Part shown: in pieces, positions 15,453-23,698 of the stretch
Numbering within the stretch: position 1 is the first letter of the stretch
How the letters are laid out: the number at the start of each line of letters is the position of its first letter
NCBI GenBank assembly: GCA_035712345.1
Contig: DASTAY010000030.1
Span: forward strand, 9,558-73,557
Origin: VRUE01 sp035712345
GTDB lineage: Bacteria; Actinomycetota; Thermoleophilia; Solirubrobacterales; 70-9
Direction: 5' to 3'
DNA length: 64,000 nt
Position numbers and translations under genes: made by a program
The notes under the pieces: generated by a model
Told to the model about the DNA's origin: nothing
What the model saw: only the letters and a program-made list of their open reading frames with translations
The model's database searches: none

Positions 15453-16979
15453 GTGGCCGAGGGATCGTCCGAACATCTCGACGTGCTGATCGTCGGCGCC
15501 GGTCTCTCGGGGATCGGCGCCGCCTGGCATCTGCAGGACCGCTGCCCGGGCAAGAGCTACGCGATCCTCGAGGCCCGCGAGGACCTCGGCGGGACCTGGG
15601 GCCTCTTCCGCTATCCCGGCATCCGCTCGGACTCCGACATGCACACGCTCGGCTACCGCTTCAAGCCATGGACGGCGGACAAGTCGATCACCGACGGGCC
15701 CTCGATCCTCGAGTACGTGCGCGAGACCGCGCGCGAGGGCGGCATCGAGGAGAGGATCCGCTTCGGCCACCGCGCCGTCGCCGCCGAGTGGTCGAGCGAG
15801 GAGGCCCGTTGGACGCTCGAGGTGGAGCGCGCCGACGGCGAGCGGGTGCAGCTCAGTTGCGACTTCCTCTGGACCTGCAGCGGCTATTACCGCTACGACG
15901 AGGGCTACACGCCCGAGTTCGAGGGAGTCGAACGCTTCGCCGGGCCGGTCGTCCACCCGCAGCACTGGCCGGAGGGGCTTGACTACAGCGGCAAGCGTGT
16001 GGTCGTGATCGGCAGCGGCGCGACCGCGGTGACCCTGGTGCCGGCGATGGCCGAGCGGGCCGCGCACGTGACGATGCTGCAACGCTCGCCCACCTATATA
16101 GCCTCGCTGCCCGCCGAAGATCGGATCGCCGCGGCGCTGCGCCGTTACCTGCCCGAGCGCGCCGCTTACGCCGCGGTGCGCTGGAAGAACGTCCTGATCC
16201 AGTCGCTCTTCTACCAGCTCAGCCGCCGCCGCCCGGCTGCGATCAAGCGGCTGATCCGCAGAGGCGTCGAGCGTTCGCTGCCGCCGGGCTATGACATCGA
16301 CAAGCACTTCAAGCCGCGTTACAACCCGTGGGACCAGCGCATGTGCCTCGTTCCCGACGGCGACCTCTTCCGCGCGATCAGGGAGGGCGAAGCCTCGGTC
16401 GTCACCGACCGGATCGCGCGCTTCACCGAGCGCGGCCTGCAGCTCGAGTCCGACGAGGAGCTGGAGGCCGATGTGATCGTCACCGCGACCGGCCTCAACC
16501 TGCTCTTCCTCGGCGGCATGAGCTTGACGGTCGACGGCAAGGCCGTCGACGTGCCCGCCACGATGGCCTACAGGGGGATGATGCTGAGCGGCGTTCCCAA
16601 CATGGCCTTCACCGTCGGCTACACCAACGCGTCCTGGACCCTGAAGGCGGACCTGACCTCCGAGTACGTCTGCCGCCTGCTCAATCACATGGACGCCCGC
16701 GGCTACCGGCGCTGCGTGCCCGAGGTCGACCCCTCAGTGACCGAGCAGCCCCTGCTCGACTTCACCTCCGGCTACGTCCAGCGCTCGCTCGACCACTTCC
16801 CCAAACAGGGCTCGAAGGAGCCCTGGAAGCTGCGCCAGAACTACGTGTTCGACATCCGCGCGATCCGCCGCGGGCGGATCGACGACGGCTCGCTGAGGTT
16901 CGGATCCGCAGGGACGGGTACGGGGGACGGATGCAAGCCAAACAGCTCGTCCCGTTCTCTGTCCTCGGTCTCCTCGTAG
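15453..16979 (+). CDS. Flavin-containing monooxygenase (Baeyer-Villiger type)
   Basis: Class B flavoprotein monooxygenase of 508 residues using FAD and NADPH, probably inserting oxygen into ketones or oxidising heteroatoms. It has the FAD motif VGAGLSGIG (about residues 13-21), GTWGLFRYPGIRSDSDMH (equivalent to the BVMO region GTWxxNRYPGxxxD), and the NADPH motif VIGSGATAV (about 185). The fingerprint FxGxxxHxxxWP appears as FAGPVVHPQHWP. GTG 15453 is preferred over ATG 15405 because it yields the usual short N-terminus. The last 49 bases overlap the cupredoxin gene. Shared operator with the P450 suggests joint use in degrading a hydrophobic compound. Confidence 0.87.
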   Translation: MAEGSSEHLDVLIVGAGLSGIGAAWHLQDRCPGKSYAILEAREDLGGTWGLFRYPGIRSDSDMHTLGYRFKPWTADKSITDGPSILEYVRETAREGGIEERIRFGHRAVAAEWSSEEARWTLEVERADGERVQLSCDFLWTCSGYYRYDEGYTPEFEGVERFAGPVVHPQHWPEGLDYSGKRVVVIGSGATAVTLVPAMAERAAHVTMLQRSPTYIASLPAEDRIAAALRRYLPERAAYAAVRWKNVLIQSLFYQLSRRRPAAIKRLIRRGVERSLPPGYDIDKHFKPRYNPWDQRMCLVPDGDLFRAIREGEASVVTDRIARFTERGLQLESDEELEADVIVTATGLNLLFLGGMSLTVDGKAVDVPATMAYRGMMLSGVPNMAFTVGYTNASWTLKADLTSEYVCRLLNHMDARGYRRCVPEVDPSVTEQPLLDFTSGYVQRSLDHFPKQGSKEPWKLRQNYVFDIRAIRRGRIDDGSLRFGSAGTGTGDGCKPNSSSRSLSSVSS

Positions 16980-17386
16980 CGCTGGCGGTGGCTGGAGCCT
17001 CCGGCTGCGGCAGCGGCGGCGACTCCGGCTCGGCCACGACCACGGAAACGGTCACCGAACAGGAAGGCGAAGCCGGCTCCTCGACCGAAGCCGGCGCCAA
17101 TGCGCCGGCGCCGAGCGGCGACGCCGTGCGGTCGGCCAAAGTCGAAATCTCCAGCAGTGGCTACGAGCCCGATCCGGTCACGATCGAGGAAGGCGGCAAG
17201 GTGATCTGGATCAACACGGACTCCGAACCGCACAGCGCGACCGCCGAAGACGGCAGCTTCGACACGGGACCGCTCGCGGAAGGCAAGCTCAAGTCGGAAA
17301 CGTTCAAGCAGCCCGGCACCTACCGCTACTCCTCCACGGTCGGGCCACAGATGCAGGGCACGATTGAAGTGGTGCCCGCCGGCTAG
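16931..17386 (+). CDS. Cupredoxin-like lipoprotein with degenerate copper site
   Basis: A 151-residue exported lipoprotein. The signal peptide ends in the lipobox GASGC (Cys about residue 26), then comes a Thr/Glu/Ala/Pro linker and a plastocyanin-like domain (about 68-151). The first ligand region SEPHSATAEDG keeps its His. The second region, normally YxCxxHPxM, reads YSSTVGPQM: Cys is Ser and His is Gly, while Pro and Met remain. Two of four type 1 copper ligands are thus lost. It may bind another metal or act structurally. It begins inside the monooxygenase gene and uses GAA for Glu, unlike the GAG-rich monooxygenase. Confidence 0.8.
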   Translation: MQAKQLVPFSVLGLLVALAVAGASGCGSGGDSGSATTTETVTEQEGEAGSSTEAGANAPAPSGDAVRSAKVEISSSGYEPDPVTIEEGGKVIWINTDSEPHSATAEDGSFDTGPLAEGKLKSETFKQPGTYRYSSTVGPQMQGTIEVVPAG

Positions 17387-18258
17387 CCTTCGCTCGCCTC
17401 GAGCCGCTCGGCGAGGCGGTTCATGCCGCGCTCGCGCGCGGCGGCCGCGGCGCCGCCCCAGTCGGTGGGGCGGTCCGGCGGCCGTTGGACGCCCGCGTCG
17501 CGCAGGGTGGCGATGTCCTTGAAGGCGAGCAGCTCCTCGCGGGCGTCGATCAGGGCGCCGCGCAGCTTTGGGCGCTGCTCGCGGATCGCGTTGTCGAGGA
17601 TCGCCTCCAGCGAGCCGTGCTTGCGCAGCAGCTCGGCCGCGGTCTTCGGGCCGACGCCCTTGGCGCCCGGGAGGCCGTCGGCGGGGTCGCCGCGGAGGGC
17701 GATGAAGTCGGGCACCTGGGAGGGGTCGACGCCGTAGCGCTCACGCACCTCGCCGGGGCCGACCGCTTCGGCGCCTTTGCCCCCGCCGGTGCGGACGTAG
17801 AGCACGGTCACGCCGTCGCCGGCGCACTGGTACATGTCGCGATCGCCGGTCAGCAGCAGCGCCTGGCCGCCTGCCTCGGCCTCGAGCCGCGCGTAGGTGC
17901 CGAGCAGGTCGTCGGCCTCGAGATCGTCGCTGGTCGCGACGGTCCAGCCGAAGGCGGCGAAGAACTCGCGCGCGGCGAGGAACTGCGGCGCCAGGTCATC
18001 GGGCATCGCCGCCTCGCGCTCGGCGTGGTAGGCCGGGTACAGCTCGGTCCGGTAGGACGCCGCGTCCGGGCCGAAGCAGAGCACGACCGCGCGCGGCCGA
18101 TGGGCTTCGACCTCCCGCAGCACCAGGTTCGCCGTCCCCAGCAGAGCGTTGACCGGCCGCCCGTCGGGCCCCTTGATCGAGTCGGGCAGGGCGTAGAAGG
18201 CCCGGAACAGCATCGAGGGCGCGTCGACGGCAAGGAGTGGTCCTTTTCCAGCTGGCAC
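17383..18258 (-). CDS. Stand-alone 5'-3' exonuclease (PolA N-domain-like)
   Basis: Structure-specific nuclease of the FEN/PIN-like superfamily, 291 residues, related to the N-terminal domain of DNA polymerase I but lacking polymerase domains. Metal-binding acids occur in LLAVDAPSMLFRAFYA (residue 9), DDLEADDLLGT (about 100) and LLTGDRDMYQ (about 125). The helix-hairpin-helix is LPGAKGVGPKTAAELL (about 185-200). It probably processes flaps or RNA primers, or acts in repair. GTG 18258 is chosen because GGGAG lies 9 bases upstream; starts further upstream would run into the divergent DUF3556 gene. The 3' end overlaps the cupredoxin gene by 4 bases. Confidence 0.87.
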   Translation of the reverse strand: MPAGKGPLLAVDAPSMLFRAFYALPDSIKGPDGRPVNALLGTANLVLREVEAHRPRAVVLCFGPDAASYRTELYPAYHAEREAAMPDDLAPQFLAAREFFAAFGWTVATSDDLEADDLLGTYARLEAEAGGQALLLTGDRDMYQCAGDGVTVLYVRTGGGKGAEAVGPGEVRERYGVDPSQVPDFIALRGDPADGLPGAKGVGPKTAAELLRKHGSLEAILDNAIREQRPKLRGALIDAREELLAFKDIATLRDAGVQRPPDRPTDWGGAAAAARERGMNRLAERLEASEG

Positions 18259-18280
18259 GGGGGTAGGCTCCCACACACGC

Positions 18281-20035
18281 ATGGGCTTCATGCAACCCAC
18301 TCCACCGCCTTTCGAGTACGAGGAGTGGAGAAGCCGTCCGCACCTGGAGCGGATCAAGCTGTGCGCCCAGGACTGGGCGCTGAACGGGTTCGGCACGCCC
18401 TACTTCGTCTACGTCCTCTACATCGTCAAGCTCGTTCTCTACGCGGGGGGAGGGCTGCTGCTGATCTCGGCGACCACCGCCGGGCTCGGTGGGCTCGGCG
18501 ACCTCGGCTCCTGGTGGAGCGAACCGATCGTCTTCGAGAAGGCCGTGATCTGGACGATGCTCTGGGAGGTGCTCGGCCTCGGCGCCGGCTCGCTGCCGCT
18601 GACCCTGCGCTTCTCGCCGATGATCGGCGGCGTCCTCTATTGGCTGCGGCCGGGGACGATCCGCCTGCCGCCGTGGCCCGGGCGTGTGCCGCTGACCGGG
18701 GGCACGCGCCGCACCCTCTTCGACGTCGCCTTCTACGCCGGCCTGCTCGCCGCCGCGCTCGACCTGCTGCTCTCCGACGGGATCGACGCGACCGCGTCGA
18801 CGGGGGGCCGGCTCGACCCGGTGGGGGTGGGGGTCCTGCTGGCGCTGCTGGTCGGGCTCGGCCTGCGCGACAAGGTGCCGTTCCTCGCCGCCCGCGCCGA
18901 GATCTACGGAACCCTCTCGCTGATCTTCCTCTTCCCGTTGACGAACATGGTCGTCGCCGCCCAGCTCGTCTTCGTCTGCATCTGGTGGGGCGCCGCCTCC
19001 TCGAAGCTGAACCGCCACTTCCCCTTCGTCGTCACGGTGATGATCAGCAACACCCCCTGGAACCGCTCACGGGCGATGAAGCGGCGCCTCTACCGCGACC
19101 ACCCCGAGGACCTGCGGCCCTCCGAGCTCGGAGCGGCGATCGCCCACCTCGGCACCGTCATGGAGTTCACCCTGCCGCTGATCCTGCTCATCTCGCAGGG
19201 CGGCTGGATCGGCACGATCGCCGTCGCCGGCATGGTGATCTTCCACCTCCACATCCTCTCCACGTTCCCGCTGGCGGTGCCGCTGGAGTGGAACGTCTTC
19301 ATGATCTTCGGCCTGCTCTTCCTCTTCGGCCACTACGGCTCGACGCCCTGGTCGACGGTCGAAGACCCTGTGCTCCTCCTGATCCTCGCCGTCCCCTGCA
19401 TCGGCTTCCCGCTGCTCGGCAACTTCCGTCCAGATCTCGTCTCCTTCCTGCCCTCGATGCGCTACTACGCGGGCAACTGGGCGACCACCCAATGGCTTTT
19501 CCGCCGCGACGCCAAGGCCGAGGCGAAGCTCGACGCCGAGCTGGTCAAGCCGGCGGCGATCGTCACCGAGCAGCTCGCCAAGCTCTATGAGCCCGACCTG
19601 ATCGACGTGCTGGTCCACAAAGGCCTCGCCTTCCGCTCGATGCACTCGCACGGGCGGGCGCTCAACGGGCTCGTGCAGCGCGCCGTCGAGGACGTCGAGG
19701 ACTACGACGTGCGCGAGGGCGAGCTCGTCGCCGGCGTCGTGCTCGGCTACAACTTCGGCGACGGGCACTTCCACGACCAGCGCCTGCTCGCCGCCGTGCA
19801 GGAGCGTTGCCGTTTCGCATCGGGCGAGGTGCGGGTGGTCGTGCTCGAGTCCCAGGCGGCGCACGTCCAGCGTCAGCGCTACCGGATCTTCGACGCGGCC
19901 GACGGCCTGGTCGAGGAGGGATGGGTGAACGTCGCCGACATGGTCGAGCGCCAGCCCTGGCTCGACGGGCGGCCGTTCCCGGTCCAGCCGCTCGGCTCCG
20001 CCGCGCCGGCGCCCCATGCGGCCAGGCCGGCATGA
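18281..20035 (+). CDS. DUF3556 transmembrane protein
   Basis: A 584-residue integral membrane protein of the DUF3556 family, seen mainly in mycolata and related actinobacteria. It begins MGFMQPTPPPFEYEEW, which matches the family N-terminus and fixes the start. About 10 hydrophobic segments span residues 40-390. The cytoplasmic C-terminal 180 residues contain GYNFGDGHFHDQRLL and are mostly soluble. Function is not established; co-occurrence with lipid or carotenoid oxidoreductases suggests a role in lipid modification. It is coupled by an ATGA overlap to the next gene, a phytoene-desaturase-like flavoprotein, so they probably work together. Confidence 0.85.
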   Translation: MGFMQPTPPPFEYEEWRSRPHLERIKLCAQDWALNGFGTPYFVYVLYIVKLVLYAGGGLLLISATTAGLGGLGDLGSWWSEPIVFEKAVIWTMLWEVLGLGAGSLPLTLRFSPMIGGVLYWLRPGTIRLPPWPGRVPLTGGTRRTLFDVAFYAGLLAAALDLLLSDGIDATASTGGRLDPVGVGVLLALLVGLGLRDKVPFLAARAEIYGTLSLIFLFPLTNMVVAAQLVFVCIWWGAASSKLNRHFPFVVTVMISNTPWNRSRAMKRRLYRDHPEDLRPSELGAAIAHLGTVMEFTLPLILLISQGGWIGTIAVAGMVIFHLHILSTFPLAVPLEWNVFMIFGLLFLFGHYGSTPWSTVEDPVLLLILAVPCIGFPLLGNFRPDLVSFLPSMRYYAGNWATTQWLFRRDAKAEAKLDAELVKPAAIVTEQLAKLYEPDLIDVLVHKGLAFRSMHSHGRALNGLVQRAVEDVEDYDVREGELVAGVVLGYNFGDGHFHDQRLLAAVQERCRFASGEVRVVVLESQAAHVQRQRYRIFDAADGLVEEGWVNVADMVERQPWLDGRPFPVQPLGSAAPAPHAARPA

Positions 20036-21453
20036 GCGAGGCGATCGTCGTCGGGGCGGGCCCGAACGGGCTCGCCGCGGCTGCCACGCTCGCCGCCAGC
20101 GGGGTGGGGGTGACGGTGATCGAGGCGGCGCCGTCGATCGGCGGCGGCGCCCGCAGCAACGAGCTGACCCTGCCCGGCCTCCTGCACGACGACTGCTCGG
20201 CGTCCCACCCCTTCTCGCCCGGCTCGCGGGCCCTGGTCCCGCTCGGCCTCGAGCGCCACGGCCTCGAGTGGGCCTGGGCGGAGATCGACCTCGCGCACCC
20301 GTTCGACGACGGCGGCGCGGCGACGATGCAACGCTCGATCGATGCGACCGCGGCCGGGCTCGGCCCGGCGGGCGCTGCCTGGAAGCGGCTCTTCGGCCCC
20401 TCCTCCTTCCACTTCGAGGCGCTCAGCGAGGACATCATGCGGCCGCTTGCGCACCTGCCGCGGCATCCGCTAGCGCTCGCCCGCTTCGGGCCTGCTGCTG
20501 CGGCGCCGGTCTCGCTGCTTGCCCGCAGCCTGCCGACCGAGCGTGCGAGGGCCCTCTTCGCCGGTACCGCCGCGCACTCGTTCAGCCCCTTCTCGCGCCC
20601 TTTCAGCGCCGCCGCGGGCATGGCGCTGACCTGCGCCTGCCACAGCAACGGCTGGCCGGTCGCCCGCGGCGGCTCGGGCGCGATCTCCGCTGCCCTGGCC
20701 GCCTCGCTGCGCGAGCACGGCGGTCGCATCGAGACCGGCCGGCCGCTTCGCTCGCTCGCCGAGCTGCCCGCGGTCGACGCCGTGGTCTTCGACCTCGCAC
20801 CCGCGGCGGTCGCCGAGATCGCCGCCGACCGCCTGCCGGCGAGGACGCGACGCGCCTACCGCCGCTACAGGCACGGGCCAGCCGCCTTCAAGGTCGACCT
20901 CGCGGTCGCGGGCGGCGTGCCCTGGACGGCGGAGGCGGCCGGGCGAGCGGGAACCGTGCACGCGATCGGCTCCTACGAGGAGGTGGTCGTCTCCGAGCGC
21001 GAGATCAACCGCGGCTGCATGCCCGAGCGGCCCTTCGTCCTCGTCGGCCAGCAGTACCTCGCCGACCCCTCGCGCTCGCACGGCGACGTCCACCCGGTTT
21101 GGGCCTACGCCCACGTCCCGCACGGCTACACCGGCGACGCCACCGACGCGCTGCTCGACCAGGTCGAACGCTTCGCGCCGGGGTTGCGCGAGCGCATCCT
21201 CGCCCGCCACGTCCGCTCGCCGGCCGAGCTCGCGTCCTACAACCCCAACTACGTCGGCGGCGACATCGTCACCGGCGCCAACACCCCGCTGCAGTCGCTC
21301 TTTCGGCCCCGGATCGCCCTCGACCCGTACGCGACCGGCGCACCCGGCCTCTTCATCTGCTCCGCCGCAACCCCACCCGGCGCCGGAGCTCACGGCATGA
21401 ACGGCTTCAACGCCGCCCAGTCTGTGTTGCGCCACCTCAAACGCCTCGCCTAG
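20032..21453 (+). CDS. Phytoene desaturase-like FAD oxidoreductase
   Basis: A 473-residue flavoprotein of the CrtI/amine-oxidase type. The ADP-binding motif is VVGAGPNGLAAAATLAASG (residues 6-24), followed by VIEAAPSIGGGARS. The C-terminal FAD contact reads GLFICSAATPPGAGAHGMNGFNAA (about 440-462, TPPGxGVHGM-like). Family members desaturate or isomerise isoprenoids or oxidise lipids. The CrtB and CrtE genes of a carotenoid pathway are not adjacent, so a carotenoid role is unproven. ATG 20032 overlaps the stop of the DUF3556 gene (ATGA), implying translational coupling. Confidence 0.87.
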   Translation: MSEAIVVGAGPNGLAAAATLAASGVGVTVIEAAPSIGGGARSNELTLPGLLHDDCSASHPFSPGSRALVPLGLERHGLEWAWAEIDLAHPFDDGGAATMQRSIDATAAGLGPAGAAWKRLFGPSSFHFEALSEDIMRPLAHLPRHPLALARFGPAAAAPVSLLARSLPTERARALFAGTAAHSFSPFSRPFSAAAGMALTCACHSNGWPVARGGSGAISAALAASLREHGGRIETGRPLRSLAELPAVDAVVFDLAPAAVAEIAADRLPARTRRAYRRYRHGPAAFKVDLAVAGGVPWTAEAAGRAGTVHAIGSYEEVVVSEREINRGCMPERPFVLVGQQYLADPSRSHGDVHPVWAYAHVPHGYTGDATDALLDQVERFAPGLRERILARHVRSPAELASYNPNYVGGDIVTGANTPLQSLFRPRIALDPYATGAPGLFICSAATPPGAGAHGMNGFNAAQSVLRHLKRLA

Positions 21454-21489
21454 GCGGGCCGAGAGGGGCGGTCGCATAGATTTCGGACG

Positions 21490-22263
21490 GTGAAGGCACT
21501 AGACGTAGAGGGGCTCGAGAAGCGCTACCCGACCGGGGTCGAGGCGCTGCGCGGGGTCTCGCTGGAGATCGAGCCGGGTGAGCTGTTCGGGCTCCTGGGG
21601 CCGAACGGGGCCGGCAAGTCGACGCTGATCCACTGCACGACCGGGCTGGCGCAGCCGACCGGCGGCTCGATCCGCGTCTTCGGCCATGACGCGATCGGCG
21701 ATTACGGCGCGGCGCGACAGGCCGTCGGGCTGGCGCCGCAGGAGCCCAACCTCGACTGGTTCCTCACGGTGCAGGAGTCACTCGACTACCACGCCGGCTA
21801 CTTCGGCATGCCCAAGCGCGAGCGGCGCGAGCGCGCCGCCGAGCTGCTCGAGACCTTCTCGCTGACCGAGAAGGCCGACGAACGCACCCGCACCCTCTCG
21901 GGCGGGATGAAACGGCGGTTGATCCTGGCGCGGGCGATGATGCACAAGCCGCAGTTGCTGATCCTCGACGAGCCGACCGCCGGGGTCGACGTCGAGCTGC
22001 GGCTCGAGCTCTGGCACTACGTGCAGCGGATCAACCAGGAGGGAACGACGATCCTGCTCACCACCCATTACCTGGAGGAGGCCGAACAGCTCTGCGACCG
22101 GATCGCCTTCATCAACGAAGGCAAGATCGTCGGCGAGGGGACGAGCGCCGAGCTGTCCGCTCGCTACGGCGCCGCCAGCCTCGAGGACGCCTACCTGACC
22201 TTGGTCGGGCGCAAGGAGCTGTCGCGCTCGCACATCGAGGTCGAGGCGGAGACCGTTCGGTGA
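21490..22263 (+). CDS. ABC-2 exporter ATP-binding protein
   Basis: ATPase subunit of an ABC-2 type exporter, 257 residues. Walker A is GPNGAGKST (about 38-46), the Q-loop APQEPNLD, signature LSGGMKRR (about 138), Walker B LLILDEPTAGVD (about 155-166) and the switch His in LLTTHYLEEA. It resembles DrrA/NodI-type ATPases that power export of drugs, lipids or polysaccharides. GTG 21490 is the first start after the flavoprotein (36-base gap). The permease starts at a GTGA overlap with its stop. The cargo is unknown; the downstream cupredoxin and multicopper oxidase raise the possibility of a copper- or membrane-related role. Confidence 0.92.
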   Translation: MKALDVEGLEKRYPTGVEALRGVSLEIEPGELFGLLGPNGAGKSTLIHCTTGLAQPTGGSIRVFGHDAIGDYGAARQAVGLAPQEPNLDWFLTVQESLDYHAGYFGMPKRERRERAAELLETFSLTEKADERTRTLSGGMKRRLILARAMMHKPQLLILDEPTAGVDVELRLELWHYVQRINQEGTTILLTTHYLEEAEQLCDRIAFINEGKIVGEGTSAELSARYGAASLEDAYLTLVGRKELSRSHIEVEAETVR

Positions 22264-23027
22264 GCACCGCCCAGATCCGCTTCGCGACGCTCTGGCGCCG
22301 CGAGGTCAACCGCTTCATGAAGATCAAGAAACAGACGCTCGGCGCGCCCCTGCTCGAAGCGTTCCTCTACATCAGCGTCTTCGGCGCCGCGCTCGGCTCG
22401 CGCGTCGGCGAACTGCACGGCTTCGACTACATCGTCTTCGTCATCCCGGGCCTGATCATGATGTCGTTCTCGACCAACTCCTTCGCCAACAACTCGTCCT
22501 CGATCCTGCAGCAGAAATTCCAGGGCGCGATCCAGGACCAGCTCTCCTCGCCGGCCTCGCCGATGGAGCTGCTGCTCGCCTTCTCCTTCGGCGGCTTCAC
22601 CCGTGGCCTGATCGTCGCCTCCCTGACCTTCATCGCCTCCGCGCTGCTCGTCGACCTGCCCGTGGACAACGTGCTCGTGCTGATCCCGGCGCTCTTCCTC
22701 GTGGGCTTCTTCTTCGCTCAGCTCGGCGTGCTGATCGGCGTGCGCGCCGAACAGTTCGACGACGTCGCCTTCGCCCAGACCTTCGTCCTGCAGCCGCTGA
22801 TCTTCCTCGGCGGCGTCTTCTACTCCGCGACCCTGCTGCCCGAGCCGTTCTCGACCCTGACCCACTTCAACCCGCTCTTCTACATGATCAACCTGGTCCG
22901 CTACGGCTTCATCGGCTACAGCGAAGTCAGCGTTCCGCTCTCGCTGCTCGCGCTGACCGCGGCCACGGCGGCGCTCTTCCTCGTCAATCTGCGCCTCTTC
23001 TCACGCGGCTACCGGCTGCGTGCGTAG
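22260..23027 (+). CDS. ABC-2 exporter permease
   Basis: A 255-residue membrane subunit of the ABC-2 family with six predicted transmembrane helices and an N-terminal cytoplasmic stretch. The ABC-2 signature around FLGGVFYSATLLPEPFSTLTHFNP and MINLVRYGFIGYSE (about residues 180-220) is clear. It pairs with the ATPase immediately upstream through a GTGA overlap. Together they form a homodimeric-type exporter, but nothing in the sequence identifies the cargo. Confidence 0.9.
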   Translation: MSTAQIRFATLWRREVNRFMKIKKQTLGAPLLEAFLYISVFGAALGSRVGELHGFDYIVFVIPGLIMMSFSTNSFANNSSSILQQKFQGAIQDQLSSPASPMELLLAFSFGGFTRGLIVASLTFIASALLVDLPVDNVLVLIPALFLVGFFFAQLGVLIGVRAEQFDDVAFAQTFVLQPLIFLGGVFYSATLLPEPFSTLTHFNPLFYMINLVRYGFIGYSEVSVPLSLLALTAATAALFLVNLRLFSRGYRLRA

Positions 23028-23127
23028 GGCCCGCCGCTTGATCGCGGCCGCCCGAACCTCTAGCTTCCCCGGTCAAACGTTCGTGCCATCCCCCTGCGCA
23101 GGTGGGTCGGCGCAGAAAGGAATCGAA

Positions 23128-23697
23128 TTGAGGAAATTTCGTCTACGCCCGGCCTCGGGCAGGGCAGCTCTGTCGCTCGTGGTCATCGCACTGGTCTCCC
23201 TGGGGGCGTTTGCCTCCGCGGCCTCGGCGGGCACCGTGCCTACCGTCTTCATCAAAGACGGTAAGAAGGGACTGCACTTCGAAGCCCCGAAGACGATCGC
23301 AGACGGAGAAGAACTGGCGATTGTCAACACGACCAACCCGCACCAGGTCGGTCCGCACACGTTCTCGCTGGTCACCAAGGCGTCGATACCGACGACGCCC
23401 AAGGGCCGCCAGCTCTGCTTCACCCCGAATCACATCTGCAAGGCGATCGCCGGTTGGCATGGCGCAAAGGGCAACGGCCCGGTCAAAGTCAACCCGGTCG
23501 AGGTCGGGCCCGAAGGCTGGAGCACGATGGGCAGCCTGACCAAGAAGGGCGACTCCTGGTTCACCGGCAACAAGCCGGGCACCTCGATCAAGCAGAAGGT
23601 CGACGTCGACACCTCGGCCGGACCGACGCGGATCTACTTCGTCTGCGCGATCCATCCCTGGATGCACGGCTCGATCAACGTGCTGCCGGGCAGCTAG
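23128..23697 (+). CDS. Secreted cupredoxin-domain protein
   Basis: A 189-residue exported blue-copper-like protein. The signal peptide covers residues 1-40 with hydrophobic core LSLVVIALVSLGAFASAASA. Copper ligands appear intact: His in NPHQVGPHTF (about 79-88) and Cys, His and Met in YFVCAIHPWMHG (about 172-183). It probably carries electrons outside the membrane, perhaps to the multicopper oxidase encoded next. TTG 23128 is chosen because AGAAAGGA precedes it and it yields a standard signal peptide; GTG 23020 would overlap the permease. Glu codons are mostly GAA. Confidence 0.82.
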   Translation: MRKFRLRPASGRAALSLVVIALVSLGAFASAASAGTVPTVFIKDGKKGLHFEAPKTIADGEELAIVNTTNPHQVGPHTFSLVTKASIPTTPKGRQLCFTPNHICKAIAGWHGAKGNGPVKVNPVEVGPEGWSTMGSLTKKGDSWFTGNKPGTSIKQKVDVDTSAGPTRIYFVCAIHPWMHGSINVLPGS

Positions 23698-23698
23698 G

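Noticed and set aside
19807..20031. Upstream extension of the phytoene-desaturase-like gene
   Set aside because: It overlaps the DUF3556 coding region out of frame; ATG 20032 with an ATGA overlap and immediate FAD motif is far better.
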